Below are positions 18,232-27,601 of a DNA stretch of 64,000 nucleotides, in pieces (the stretch's first letter is position 1; the number at the start of each line of letters is the position of its first letter). The notes under the pieces were generated by a model. That model worked only from the letters and a program-made list of their open reading frames with translations, had not been told where the DNA came from and searched no databases. Origin of the DNA: an uncultured Paracoccaceae bacterium (GTDB lineage Bacteria > Pseudomonadota > Alphaproteobacteria > Rhodobacterales > Rhodobacteraceae); the NCBI GenBank assembly GCA_947503765.1, contig CANNFA010000007.1, forward strand, positions 1 to 64,000, read 5' to 3'. A program made the translations under genes and the position numbers.

Positions 18232-19878
18232 TTACATGTTCGGATAGTTCGGCCCGTCGCCGCCCTGCGGCGTGGTCCAGACGATGTTCTGGCTGGGATC
18301 CTTGATGTCGCAGGTCTTGCAGTGGACGCAGTTCTGAAAGTTGATGACGAATTCCGCCTTGCCGTCCTTTTCCACCACTTCATAGACCCCCGCCGGGCAA
18401 TAGCGCTGCGCCGGTTCCGCGTATTCCGGCAGGTTCACCGCAATCGGCACCTCGGGATCCTTCAGCTTCAGGTGGCAGGGCTGGTTTTCCTCGTGGTTGG
18501 TCATCGAGTAGCTGACCGAGGTCAGCCGGTCGAAGCTGATCGTGCCGTCGGGCTTCGGATAGTCGATCGGCTTGAAATCGGGCGCCTTGCCGGTCGCGGC
18601 GGCATCGGTCTTGCCGTGCCGCAGCGTGCCGAACAGCGACAGCCCGAACAGGTTGTTGGTCCACATGTCCAGCCCGCCCAGCCCCAGCGACGCCGTCAGC
18701 CCCAGGCGCGACCACATCGGCTTGACGTTGCGCACCCGGCGCAGGTCGCGGCCCACCGGCCCTTCGCGCAGCTCGGCGGCATAGGCGTCCAGCGTGTCGC
18801 CCTCGCGCCCGTCCTGCAACGCGCCGTGCACCGCCTCGGCGGCGGCCTTGCCCGACAGCATGGCGTTGTGGTTGCCCTTGATCCGCGGCACGTTGACCAG
18901 CCCCACCGAACAGCCCAGCAGCGCGCCGCCCGGAAAGACCGGGTTCGGCATGGATTGCCAGCCGCCCTCGGAAATCGCGCGGGCGCCGTAGGCGATGCGC
19001 TTGCCGCCCTTCAGCAGGTCCGCGAACAGCGGATGATGCTTGGCGCGCTGGAATTCCTGGTAGGGGCGCAGATAGGGGTTGGCATAGTTCAGATGCACCA
19101 CGAACCCGAGGAACAGCTGGCCCTTCTCGGCATGATACGCGAACGCGCCGCCCCCCGCATTGGCGCCCAGCGGCCAGCCCATCGTGTGGGTGACGGTGCC
19201 CTCGCGGTGCTTGTCCGGGTCGATCTCCCAGATCTCCTTCATCCCCAGCCCGTATTTCTGCGGCTCGGCGCCCTTGTCCAGCCCGTGACGCGCGATCAGC
19301 TGCCCGGCCAGCGAGCCGCGCACCCCCTCGGCGATCAGCACGTACTTGCCATGCAGCTCCATCCCCGGCTCATAGCCCGGCCCCGGCGTGCCGTCGGGAT
19401 TGCGCCCGAACTCGCCCGCGACCACGCCCTTCAGCCGGCCCTCGTCATGCACCAGCTCGGAACAGGCCATGCCGGGGAAAATCTCCACGCCCAGCGCCTC
19501 GGCCTGCTCGGCCATCCAGCGGCAGACATTGCCCATCGACACGATATAGGCGCCGTGGTTCGACATCAGCGGCGGCATCGGCCAGTTCGGCACCCGGATG
19601 CCGCCGCCCTCGCCCAGCAGATGGAAATTGTCGCGCGTTACTTCCACGTTGACCGGTGCGCCCCGAGCCTTCCAGTCGGGGATCAGCGCATCCAGCCCGC
19701 ACGGATCCAGCACCGCGCCAGACAGGATATGCGCGCCGACCTCGCTGCCCTTCTCCAGAACCACCACCTCCAGGTCGGCATCGAGCTGCTTGAGCCGGAT
19801 CGCCGCCGACAGCCCGGCAGGCCCGGCCCCGACAATCACCACATCGTATTGCATCGACTCGCGCGTCGTCTCGGCCAT
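18232..19878 (-). CDS. Electron transfer flavoprotein-ubiquinone oxidoreductase
   Basis: ETF-QO passes electrons from acyl-CoA and amino-acid dehydrogenases, via ETF, to ubiquinone at the inner membrane. The 548-residue protein has the FAD motif VVIVGAGPAGLSAAIRL, the second flavin segment YEPGMELHGKYVLIAEGVRG, and a C-terminal 4Fe-4S site formed by RYCPAGVYE and NFQNCVHCKTCDIKDP. The ATG at 19878 follows AGGGAG at good spacing. An in-frame ATG lies at 19896. It lies upstream of the TPR and ispE genes on the same strand, about 100 bases away. It is single-copy-looking and complete. Confidence 0.96.
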   Translation of the reverse strand: MAETTRESMQYDVVIVGAGPAGLSAAIRLKQLDADLEVVVLEKGSEVGAHILSGAVLDPCGLDALIPDWKARGAPVNVEVTRDNFHLLGEGGGIRVPNWPMPPLMSNHGAYIVSMGNVCRWMAEQAEALGVEIFPGMACSELVHDEGRLKGVVAGEFGRNPDGTPGPGYEPGMELHGKYVLIAEGVRGSLAGQLIARHGLDKGAEPQKYGLGMKEIWEIDPDKHREGTVTHTMGWPLGANAGGGAFAYHAEKGQLFLGFVVHLNYANPYLRPYQEFQRAKHHPLFADLLKGGKRIAYGARAISEGGWQSMPNPVFPGGALLGCSVGLVNVPRIKGNHNAMLSGKAAAEAVHGALQDGREGDTLDAYAAELREGPVGRDLRRVRNVKPMWSRLGLTASLGLGGLDMWTNNLFGLSLFGTLRHGKTDAAATGKAPDFKPIDYPKPDGTISFDRLTSVSYSMTNHEENQPCHLKLKDPEVPIAVNLPEYAEPAQRYCPAGVYEVVEKDGKAEFVINFQNCVHCKTCDIKDPSQNIVWTTPQGGDGPNYPNM

Positions 19879-20066
19879 GTCCCGGCTCCCTGTCATCCAC
19901 TCACCCGGTTTCGGGGGTCCGGCACAGAGGTAAAGACGCGCGCGCCAAGGGTCAATCGCGGCGCGGCCGATGCAGCGGCGCGCGTCCCTGCTTCTTCTCG
20001 TTCCAAATACGCATGGCGACCGGCCCCGGCCCGGATGCCGGCCGGGCAAGGGCGCCCCGATCCGCC

Positions 20067-21131
20067 CTAATTGATCGGCGCGATCTCCACCTCGGGGGCG
20101 CCCGGCGCGATCTTCCACAGCCGGTAGGCGCTGGTGCCGATCCAGATGGTGCCGTCCGCGGCCTCGTCCAGCGCGCTCGCCCGCTCCGACGGCCCCGGCA
20201 TCCGGCCCGCATCCAGCGACCGCGCCGCCGGTCCCGCCTCCGCGCCGGTCAGCGGGAACATCCCGACCTTGCTGCCGCCGGACAGGACCACCGATGCGCG
20301 GTCCGCCGCCAGCGCCGAAAACGCGACGTAGTCGGACCCGAGGTTCACCAGCTCCGCCGCGCCGTCCGCCGACACAAGCGCGCTGTCGCTGGTGTTGTTC
20401 AGCACCAGCATCCGCCCGTCCAGCATCGTCACCGCGTCCGGCCCGCCCGAGGCGCGATAGAACGTCTCGGCGCTCTCGAAGGATCCGTCCTCGAGGTTCA
20501 GCGCGACGACCGTGGACACGTACCCGTCATGCATCTGGCGGTGCAGGTAGCGCTCGTATCCCTTCATGTCGCTCGGGGTGCTTTCCTTCGCCTCGCTGTC
20601 CGAACTTTCGGAACTGGTCAGGATGATGGCGCTGCCGCCATCCTCGGCCAGCGCGATCAGGCTGGTCCGGAGATCGGGCAGCTCGACGCGGGTCAGCACC
20701 TCGCCGCTCGCGGCATCCAGCAGGCGCACGATCCCGCCGTCATAGCGGTTCTCCATCACCGCGATCCGGCCCGCCTCCGGCACGAAGGACACCACGTCGA
20801 CATCCTCGATGGTGAACATCGTCTTCATGCTGCCGCCGGAATGCGCGCTCAGCACGTCCTCGTCGGTCAGCATGTACAGCAGCCGGCCATCCGGGCTGTA
20901 ATCCAGCCAGGTGACCATTTCCGGGATATAGCGCCGGTCGGTCACGTCCATCGTGGCGGCGTCGATGGTGTAGAGCGTCCGGTTCCCGCCGGCCGCCATC
21001 ACCGTGCTGCCGTCCGGGCTGACGGCGAGGGCGCGGATTTCCTGTCCGGCGGCGGGGGCGGCGGCAAGCAGGGCGGTCAGCAGGGCGGCCGGGATGGCGG
21101 CGGCGGGCCGCACATGGCGAAGCGGGGTCAT
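20067..21131 (-). CDS. Exported beta-propeller-like protein, unknown
   Basis: A protein of about 354 residues with a signal peptide (Ala-rich core ending AAPAAGQE) and repeated WD40/YVTN-like blades such as [38 protein letters not shown] and [16 protein letters not shown] Ser/Glu-rich linker ([16 protein letters not shown]) interrupts the middle. The C-terminal blade reads [19 protein letters not shown]. Probably a periplasmic binding or scaffold propeller; no active-site signature is visible. ATG 21131 has GGAGA at seven bases. The frame extends further upstream without support. Confidence 0.7.
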   Translation of the reverse strand: MTPLRHVRPAAAIPAALLTALLAAAPAAGQEIRALAVSPDGSTVMAAGGNRTLYTIDAATMDVTDRRYIPEMVTWLDYSPDGRLLYMLTDEDVLSAHSGGSMKTMFTIEDVDVVSFVPEAGRIAVMENRYDGGIVRLLDAASGEVLTRVELPDLRTSLIALAEDGGSAIILTSSESSDSEAKESTPSDMKGYERYLHRQMHDGYVSTVVALNLEDGSFESAETFYRASGGPDAVTMLDGRMLVLNNTSDSALVSADGAAELVNLGSDYVAFSALAADRASVVLSGGSKVGMFPLTGAEAGPAARSLDAGRMPGPSERASALDEAADGTIWIGTSAYRLWKIAPGAPEVEIAPIN

Positions 21132-21316
21132 GGGCAATCTCCGGTGATCAAGAACTTCGAATAAATCGGCAAAACGCCGCGTCGAAGTCTGCCGCGCGCG
21201 ATGGGCGTTGGCAAGCGCCCTGGCCGCGCGGGCATTCTCTTGACTTTCACGCTGCATGCCATGAGGTAGGCAATCGAACCCAGATCGACGCAGCCAACGC
21301 AGTTTCGGGCGAATCC

Positions 21317-21787
21317 ATGGACAAGATACCTTTGACCCGCGCGGGGCACACCGCGCTCAGCGCAGAACTCAAGCAGCTCAAATCGGTGGAGCGTCCGGCC
21401 GTGATCCGCGCCATCGCAGAGGCGCGGGAGCATGGCGACCTGTCCGAGAACGCCGAATACCATGCCGCGCGCGAAAAGCAGGGCTTCATCGAGACCCGCA
21501 TCAAGGAGCTGGAGGCGATCATCGGCCGCGCCGACGTGATCGACCCCGAAAAGCTGTCCGGTCCGATCAAGTTCGGCGCCACCGTCACCCTGGTCGACGA
21601 GGACACCGAGCAGGAAAAGACCTACCAGATCGTCGGCGAGGCCGAGGCCGACATCACCCGCGGCAAGCTGAACCTCGCCTCGCCCATCGCGCGCGCGCTG
21701 ATCGGCAAGGAAGAAGGCGACAGCGTCGAGGTGCGCACGCCGGGCGGCGAGAAAAGCTACGAAGTGCTCGGGATCGAATACAAGTAA
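21317..21787 (+). CDS. greA: Transcription elongation factor GreA
   Basis: GreA rescues backtracked RNA polymerase by stimulating transcript cleavage. The 156-residue protein has the N-terminal coiled coil with the acidic tip ([20 protein letters not shown], containing the two catalytic acids) and the C-terminal FKBP-like domain ([20 protein letters not shown] to [10 protein letters not shown]). Length and order are normal. It is divergent from the propeller-like gene and followed after 46 bases by a membrane-anchored hypothetical gene. Confidence 0.97.
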   Translation: MDKIPLTRAGHTALSAELKQLKSVERPAVIRAIAEAREHGDLSENAEYHAAREKQGFIETRIKELEAIIGRADVIDPEKLSGPIKFGATVTLVDEDTEQEKTYQIVGEAEADITRGKLNLASPIARALIGKEEGDSVEVRTPGGEKSYEVLGIEYK

Positions 21788-21833
21788 CAGGGCCGGCGCC
21801 GCGAAGGCCGCGCCCCGACCGACCGGAAGCCAG

Positions 21834-22868
21834 ATGTCCCGCACGAGACCCGATTCGACCCCGCGCCGCGAAGGCCCGCCCGCGCGCGCGGGCGCCGCGG
21901 AAATCGTCGCGGTGGTGCTGTCGGTGCTGTGGGTCGCCGGGGTCGGGCTGTATTTCCTGTTCGCGGGCCGGCCCGGCGGGCCAGAGGTCGACAGGACCGC
22001 CTTCGTGATGACGCTGATCGCGATCTTCATGCCGGTGGCGATGATCTGGGTCGGCGCCGCCGCCGCCCGGTCGGGCCGGGTCATGCGCGAGGAATCGGCA
22101 CGCCTTCAGGCGGCGATCGACGCGATCCGGCAAAGCTATGTCAGCCAGGCGTTTCCCGGCCCCGCCGGGATGAAGCCGACGGTGGAACAGAAGCTCGAGG
22201 AAATCGCGCGCACCGCCCGCAAGACCGAGACCGCGCTGACCACCTTCACCTCGATCCGCCAGCCGGCAGAGCCGCGCCTGTCCCCCGTCGGTCCCGCCCC
22301 CGCGCGCGCCGGCACCGGCGAAGGCGAAGGCGATGCCGGCGCGACCGATCAGGGCACGCTCGCCCTGGGCACCCCGGCCGAGGAACTGGCGGCCGAGCCG
22401 GTCTCGACCGCCGATTTCCTGCGCGCGCTGAACTTTCCCGAGAATGCCGACGACCGCGAGGGCTTCCGCGCGCTGCGCCGGGCGCTGCATGTGCGCGTGA
22501 CCGCCCAGCTCGTGACCGCCGCGCAGGAGGTGCTGCGCCTTCTGGCCGAGGATGGCATCTACATGGACGACCTGTCCGCCGACCGCGCCCGCCCCGAGAT
22601 CTGGCGCCGCTTCGCCAAGGGCGAGCGGGGCCGCGTGGTAGCCGGGCTGGGCGGCGTGCGCGACCGCTCGTCGCTGGCGCTGGCGGCGGGGCGGATGCGC
22701 CAGGATCCGGCGTTCCGCGATGCGGTGCATCATTTCCTGCGCCGGTTCGACGACATGCTGATCGGGTTCGAGCCGGTGGCAAGCGATGCCGAGCTTGCCC
22801 AGCTTGGCGAAACCCGCACCGCCCGCGCCTTCATGCTGATGGGCCGCGTGACCGGCATCTTCGCGTGA
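21834..22868 (+). CDS. Membrane-anchored protein, unknown function
   Basis: A 344-residue protein with two hydrophobic segments near residues 22-44 and 56-75, followed by a soluble cytoplasmic part. After the membrane segments come a predicted coiled coil (ESARLQAAIDAIRQSY, KLEEIARTARKTETALTTF) and a conserved-looking C-terminal domain ending FEPVASDAELAQLGETRTAR. I do not recognise the family. Its stop overlaps the azlC GTG start, so it may be expressed with the exporter, though azlC and azlD are not known to need a third protein. Confidence 0.65.
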   Translation: MSRTRPDSTPRREGPPARAGAAEIVAVVLSVLWVAGVGLYFLFAGRPGGPEVDRTAFVMTLIAIFMPVAMIWVGAAAARSGRVMREESARLQAAIDAIRQSYVSQAFPGPAGMKPTVEQKLEEIARTARKTETALTTFTSIRQPAEPRLSPVGPAPARAGTGEGEGDAGATDQGTLALGTPAEELAAEPVSTADFLRALNFPENADDREGFRALRRALHVRVTAQLVTAAQEVLRLLAEDGIYMDDLSADRARPEIWRRFAKGERGRVVAGLGGVRDRSSLALAAGRMRQDPAFRDAVHHFLRRFDDMLIGFEPVASDAELAQLGETRTARAFMLMGRVTGIFA

Positions 22869-23569
22869 CGCCGCGCGCCGCTTTTCTGCGCGGGGCCGGC
22901 CATTCGCTGCCCTTCATCATCATCATGGTGCCGTTCTCGATGCTGTTCGGGGTGGTCGCGGCCGAGGCCGGGCTGCCGCTGGCCGAGACGCTGGCGTTTT
23001 CGGTCATGGTCGTCGCGGGCGCGTCGCAATTCACCGCCCTACAACTGATGCAGGACGGCGCCTCGGTGTTCATGGTGCTGGCCGCCTCGCTGGCGGTGAA
23101 CCTGCGGCTGGCGATGTATTCGGCCGCGTTGGTGCCGTATCTGGGCGCCGCGCCGCTGTGGCAACGGGTGCTGATCGCCTATTGCAACGTCGATCAGACC
23201 TATACGCTGGCGCAGGTCGAATACGCCCGCCGCGACCATCCGCTGCCGGCGCGGGTGGCGTATTTCATCGGCAGCGCGACGCCGCTGTTCCTGACCTGGT
23301 TCGTCTTCACCTGGGTCGGCGCGGCGGTGGGGGCGCAGATCCCCGACGCCTTCGCACTGGATTTCGCGGTGCCGATCGCCTTTCTCGCCATGGTCGCGCC
23401 GGCGCTGCGCACCGCGGCGCACAAGGCGGCGGCGGTCACCTCGGTCGCGGTGGCGCTGGCCTTCGCCTGGCTGCCCTCGGGGCTGGGGGTGATCGTGGCG
23501 GGACTCGCCGCGATGGCGGTCGGCGCGCAGGTGGAGCTTTGGCTGGAAAGGCACGGCAAATGGCGCTGA
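22865..23569 (+). CDS. azlC: AzlC branched-chain amino acid exporter subunit
   Basis: AzlC with AzlD exports branched-chain amino acids and related compounds. The protein of about 234 residues has the family start GAGHSLPFIIIMVPFSMLFG, a SQFTAL motif near residue 58, and about seven hydrophobic segments. The GTG start at 22865 overlaps the upstream stop (GTGA), and azlD overlaps the 3' end by 10 bases. This spacing supports a co-translated pair. Confidence 0.93.
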   Translation: MTPRAAFLRGAGHSLPFIIIMVPFSMLFGVVAAEAGLPLAETLAFSVMVVAGASQFTALQLMQDGASVFMVLAASLAVNLRLAMYSAALVPYLGAAPLWQRVLIAYCNVDQTYTLAQVEYARRDHPLPARVAYFIGSATPLFLTWFVFTWVGAAVGAQIPDAFALDFAVPIAFLAMVAPALRTAAHKAAAVTSVAVALAFAWLPSGLGVIVAGLAAMAVGAQVELWLERHGKWR

Positions 23570-23889
23570 GCACGGGCTGGATCTGGGTCATCATCCTGGG
23601 GCTGGGCGTGGGAACCTTCCTGATCCGGTTCTCGTTCCTCGGGCTGATCGGGAACCGCGAATTGCCGCCCTGGCTGCTGCGGCACCTGCGCTATACGCCG
23701 GTCGCGGTGCTGCCCGGCCTCGTCGCGCCGCTGGTGCTGTGGCCGGACGCCACAGGCGGCACCCCCGACACCGCGCGGCTGCTGGCGGCGGCGGCGACGG
23801 TGCTGGCCGGCTATTTCGCGCGCAGCATGCTCTGGGGGATGCTGGCGGGGATCGCGGTGCTCTATGCGGGGCTGTATCTGATCGGCTGA
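23560..23889 (+). CDS. azlD: AzlD branched-chain amino acid exporter subunit
   Basis: The small partner of AzlC, 109 residues with four hydrophobic segments. The family sequence GVGTFLIRFSFLGLIGNREL is at the N-terminus and RYTPVAVLPGLVAPLVLWP follows. Start ATG 23560 lies within the azlC end. A family A hairpin repeat follows eight bases after the stop and may serve to end or stabilise the transcript. Confidence 0.93.
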   Translation: MALSTGWIWVIILGLGVGTFLIRFSFLGLIGNRELPPWLLRHLRYTPVAVLPGLVAPLVLWPDATGGTPDTARLLAAAATVLAGYFARSMLWGMLAGIAVLYAGLYLIG

Positions 23890-23896
23890 GCGGCGC

Positions 23897-24055
23897 GCGA
23901 CCAGCCCCCGGCGCGGCCGCCCCTGGGCGGGCGCCGGTGCGGGCCGTCGAGCTGCGCGCTTTATCCCCGCCTTCCCGCAGAACATCCCTTCGGCGCGGGA
24001 TGTCTGACCAAGCGCCCGCCCACCCGAAGGGGCGGGCGCGGCGGTGGCTGGTCGC
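23897..24055. repeat. Long-hairpin intergenic repeat, family A, copy 1
   Basis: A 159-base element with near-perfect inverted ends (GCGACCAGCCCCCGGCGCGG at left; the complement of GCGACCAGCCACCGCCGCG at right). The core includes CCTTCCCGCAGAAC and CTTCGGCGCGGGA. It is in the opposite orientation to the copies at 31505 and 31841. No coding potential. It lies between azlD and dapA. Confidence 0.75.
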
Positions 24056-24153
24056 CCCCGCCACCCATATACTCGCGGGACTTCCTTAACCGGAAACCGC
24101 CGGGCAGGCGCTCGCGCGGCGGCTTCGCCTTGATTCCGCGCGCACCCCGCCGC

Positions 24154-25032
24154 TCAGTTGATCAACCCGGCATGCACCATCGCATCGCGCATCAGCGCCT
24201 TGGTGGTATCGCTCAGTTCCACCAGCGGCGAGCGGACGCTGTCGCTGCACCGGCCCAGCACCGACAGCCCGTATTTCGCACCGCACAGGCCCGGCTCGGC
24301 AAAGATCGCCTGGTGAAGCGGCATAAGCCGGTCCTGGATCGTCAGCGCGGCGGCGTAGTCGCCGGCGGCGCAGGCATTCTGCAGCTCGGCGCAAAGCTTC
24401 GGCGCGACATTCGCGGTGACCGAGATGCAGCCCACCCCGCCCTGCGCGTTGTAGCCGTGGGCGGTCGCATCCTCGCCCGAAATCTGGATGAAATCCGGCC
24501 CGCAGGTCATCCGCTGCCACGACACCCGCGCGATGTCGCCGGTGGCGTCCTTGACCCCGACGATGCGCGGCAGCCTGGCCAGCTCGCCCATCGTGTCGGG
24601 CAGCATGTCCACGGCGGAGCGGCCGGGAATGTTGTAGATGATGATCGGCAGATCGCAGCAATCGTGCGCCGCCTTGAAATGCGCGTAAAGCCCGCGCTGC
24701 GTCGGCTTGTTGTAATAGGGCGTCACCACCAGCGCCGCATCCGCTCCGACGCTTTCGGCATGGCGCAGAAAGCGGATCGTCTCGTCGGTGTTGTTCGACC
24801 CGGCGCCGGCGATCACCGGCACCCGGCCGGCGGCGGCCTTGACCACCTCCTGCACCACCATCTCGTGCTCGGAATGGCTGAGCGTCGGGCTCTCGCCGGT
24901 GGTGCCGACCGGGACCAGCCCGTGACTGCCCTGCTCCACCAGCCAGTCCACATGGCGGCGGAGCGCCTCCAGATCGACCGATCCGTCCGGCGCGAACGGT
25001 GTCACCAAGGCTGGCATGGAACCCCTGAACAT
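24154..25032 (-). CDS. dapA: 4-hydroxy-tetrahydrodipicolinate synthase
   Basis: DapA condenses pyruvate with aspartate semialdehyde, the committed step to diaminopimelate and lysine. The 292-residue TIM-barrel protein has [14 protein letters not shown] near residue 43, the substrate-loop Tyr in [11 protein letters not shown], and the Schiff-base Lys in [12 protein letters not shown]. Length is typical. asd, the preceding enzyme of the pathway, is at the far right of the window and is not linked. The gene is transcribed divergently from the lytic transglycosylase gene. Confidence 0.96.
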   Translation of the reverse strand: MFRGSMPALVTPFAPDGSVDLEALRRHVDWLVEQGSHGLVPVGTTGESPTLSHSEHEMVVQEVVKAAAGRVPVIAGAGSNNTDETIRFLRHAESVGADAALVVTPYYNKPTQRGLYAHFKAAHDCCDLPIIIYNIPGRSAVDMLPDTMGELARLPRIVGVKDATGDIARVSWQRMTCGPDFIQISGEDATAHGYNAQGGVGCISVTANVAPKLCAELQNACAAGDYAAALTIQDRLMPLHQAIFAEPGLCGAKYGLSVLGRCSDSVRSPLVELSDTTKALMRDAMVHAGLIN

Positions 25033-25198
25033 GCGACTCTTCCTTCAAAGCGTTGTCTCGGGCCGCGGCGGCATCCTGCGCGGCCGGCCGCGTCGGGCGG
25101 ACCATAGACCCGGCGCCGTCCGTTGCCAAGTTTGTGTGTTTTCCTGCGGCCTCCGGCCCGCTACCTTGGGCGGCGGAATGCGTCAAGGGCCGGGTGCG

Positions 25199-27319
25199 AT
25201 GATGAGACGTTGGAAACTTGTGGCTGTGGCCGGGATGATGATGGCCGCCGCGATGCCGCTGGCCGCGCAGAACGACATGCGCCCGCCGCCGCGTCCCGGC
25301 GCGGAAGAGCGTATCGCCGATGCCGCCGGGCCCGCGCCCGCAGACGCCGAGCAGGACATCCCGGCAGACGCCGCCGCCGCGCCCTCGGACCTGGCGATCG
25401 CCGCGCTGGCGCTGACCCCGAATCTGCGCCCCGACGACCTGCTTGACGGGCACGGCCTGAAACTCGCGCTGGAGGCGGCAAGGCGCGACGACTGGGACAC
25501 CGCGATGCGCCTCGCCGCCGCGCAGGACGGCATCGCCACGCAGATCATCGCCTGGCGCAAGCTGCGCGCCGGGGTCGGCGATTTCGACGAATACCAGGCG
25601 TTCCTGGCGCGCAATCCCGACTGGCCGGGCCTCGACCTGTTGCGCCGCAGGGGCGAGGCGGAGATCGCGGCAGATGCCGACCCGGACGCGGTGATCGGCT
25701 ATTTCGACGGCACGCCCCCCGAGACCGGCCACGGCGCGTTCCGCCTGGCGCAGGCACTGGAGGCGCGCGGCCAGCCGGACAAGGCCAGGGCCACGGTCCT
25801 GCTCGCCTGGCGCGAGCTGGAAATGGGCGCGACCGACGAGGCAGAGATCCTCGCCGCCTACCGGGACACCGTGGCGCCCGCCCATGCCGAACGGCTGGAC
25901 CTGATGCTGTGGCGCAAGAACCGCAGCGGCATCCTGCGCGCGATGGAGCGGGCCCCCGCCGGCCACAAGGCGCTGGCCGAGGCGCGCATCGCCCTGCAAC
26001 ACGAAGCGGCGGGTGTCGACACGCTGATCGGCCGGGTGCCCGCCCGGCTTCAGGGCGATGGCGGGCTGGCCTTCGACCGGATGATCTGGCGGATCGAAAA
26101 GCGCCGCCGCGACGAGGCCGCCGACCTGATCGTCGAGCAGAGCATCAGCGCCGAGGCGCTGGGGCGGCCGCGCGAATGGGCCGAATGGCGCCGCGTCCTG
26201 GCGCGGCAGGCAATGCGCGACGGCGACGGCCAGCGCGCCTACGACCTGGCCAGCAGCCACCACATCGCCGCGACCACCGATTTCTACCCCTATGCCGATC
26301 TCGAATGGCTGGCCGGCTATGTCGCGCTGACCTATCTCGACGATCCCGCCGCCGCACTGCGCCATTTCAAGGCGCATACGAAGGCCGTGTTCACCCCGAT
26401 CTCCCTGGGCCGCGGCCATTACTGGGAAGGCCGCGCGCACGAAGCGCTGGGCGACGACGCGGCGGCGCAGGCATCGTTCCGCAAGGGCGGCGTTCACCAG
26501 ACCAGCTTTTACGGGCTGCTATCCGCCGAACGCGCCGGGATGGCGCTGGACCCGGCGCTGGTGGGCGATACCGAGGCGCCGGACTGGACCGAGGCGGCAT
26601 TCACCGGATCGACCGTGTTCAAGGCGGCGCAGATGCTGTTCGCCGCCGGCGAGCGCTGGGAGACGATCCGATTCCTGTCGCACCTGTCCGAAACCGTACC
26701 CGAGGGCGCGTTGATCCAGCTTGGCGATTTCGCCGCCGACCTGGGCGATCCCTATGTCGCCGTGCGGGTGGCGAAACAGATCGTGCGGCGGCAGGTGGTG
26801 CCGGTGCGCGCCTATTTCCCGCTGGTCGGGCTGGGCGTGGAATTGCCGGTGGAAGAGGCGCTGGCGCTGTCGATCGCCCGCCGCGAGAGCGAGTTCAACC
26901 TCGCCGCCGTCAGCCCGGTCGGCGCGCGCGGGCTGATGCAGTTGATGCCGGGCACGGCGAAACTGGTCTCGGGCAAGCTGGGCATGCCCTATGTGCTGGC
27001 CCGGCTGACCACGGACGGGCCGTACAACGCGACGCTGGGCAGCGCCTATCTGGCCGATCTGATCGAGGAATTCGGCCCGAACTACGCGCTGGTCGCGGCG
27101 GGCTACAATGCCGGGCCGGGCCGGCCGCGGCGCTGGGTCGGGATGTACGGCGATCCGCGCTATCCGGGCACCGACCCGGTCGACTGGGTGGAACACATCC
27201 CGTTCCGCGAGACCCGCAATTACGTCATGCGCGTGACCGAAAGCGTGCCGATCTACCGCGCCCGCCTGACCGGCGAGACCGGCCCCATCGGCCTGCGCGA
27301 GATGCTGACGGCGCGGTAG
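25199..27319 (+). CDS. Soluble lytic murein transglycosylase (Slt type)
   Basis: A periplasmic muramidase of about 706 residues that cleaves glycan strands with anhydro-ring formation. It has a signal peptide (MMRRWKLVAVAGMMMAAAMP), a long alpha-superhelical domain of TPR-like hairpins, and a C-terminal SLT domain. The catalytic Glu is in SIARRESEFNLAAVSPVGA, followed by RGLMQLMPGTAKLV and VAAGYNAGPGRPRRW. Length is close to Slt70-type enzymes with a longer N-terminus that is Pro/Ala-rich (ADAAGPAPADAEQDIPAD). Tandem ATG codons at 25199 and 25202 are equally plausible. Confidence 0.93.
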   Translation: MMRRWKLVAVAGMMMAAAMPLAAQNDMRPPPRPGAEERIADAAGPAPADAEQDIPADAAAAPSDLAIAALALTPNLRPDDLLDGHGLKLALEAARRDDWDTAMRLAAAQDGIATQIIAWRKLRAGVGDFDEYQAFLARNPDWPGLDLLRRRGEAEIAADADPDAVIGYFDGTPPETGHGAFRLAQALEARGQPDKARATVLLAWRELEMGATDEAEILAAYRDTVAPAHAERLDLMLWRKNRSGILRAMERAPAGHKALAEARIALQHEAAGVDTLIGRVPARLQGDGGLAFDRMIWRIEKRRRDEAADLIVEQSISAEALGRPREWAEWRRVLARQAMRDGDGQRAYDLASSHHIAATTDFYPYADLEWLAGYVALTYLDDPAAALRHFKAHTKAVFTPISLGRGHYWEGRAHEALGDDAAAQASFRKGGVHQTSFYGLLSAERAGMALDPALVGDTEAPDWTEAAFTGSTVFKAAQMLFAAGERWETIRFLSHLSETVPEGALIQLGDFAADLGDPYVAVRVAKQIVRRQVVPVRAYFPLVGLGVELPVEEALALSIARRESEFNLAAVSPVGARGLMQLMPGTAKLVSGKLGMPYVLARLTTDGPYNATLGSAYLADLIEEFGPNYALVAAGYNAGPGRPRRWVGMYGDPRYPGTDPVDWVEHIPFRETRNYVMRVTESVPIYRARLTGETGPIGLREMLTAR

Positions 27320-27371
27320 GCGGGCGCCCGCAAGTTCGCGGAGGTCCGGCGCGGAATCAAGGCCGAAGGCC

Positions 27372-27512
27372 GCCGCGCATCGCCGGGCCGCCCCCTGGCC
27401 CGGCGATTTGGTTGCCGTCGTCGCCGCGCTCAAGGCGAGGATGTACTTGGCAACCATAAAGTTCTGAAGCTCGAATGACAGATCGCCGCGCCGCGGCCCG
27501 GCGATGCGCGGC
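27372..27512. repeat. Long-hairpin intergenic repeat, family B, copy 2
   Basis: A 141-base element with perfect 19-base inverted ends: GCCGCGCATCGCCGGGCCG at 27372-27390 and its exact complement at 27494-27512. The left end also folds into a smaller hairpin with the next 12 bases. The GATCGCCGCGCCGCGGCCC block is shared with copy 1 at 8239. It lies in the 282-base space between convergent genes. Confidence 0.75.
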
Positions 27513-27601
27513 TCCGCTTTCGTGGCCATGTCGCGGGCGGGGATTCCCGGCGTATTGCGGGGCAGGACATGCCTTCGACGTCGGGTAAAGCGAGTAGCCC
27601 C

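Noticed and set aside
19979-20034. Twenty-codon reverse-strand frame MRIWNEKKQGRAPLHRPRRD between ETF-QO and the propeller gene
   Set aside because: There is no ribosome-binding site and no supporting context; a peptide this short could be chance.
21240-21262. Sigma70 promoter for greA at TTGACT
   Set aside because: The -35-like hexamer is good, but no acceptable -10 hexamer lies at 16-18 bases.
24086-26497. 803-codon reverse-strand frame over dapA and the transglycosylase gene
   Set aside because: It runs opposite the transglycosylase gene and then out of frame through dapA. Codon bias and domains support the annotated genes only.
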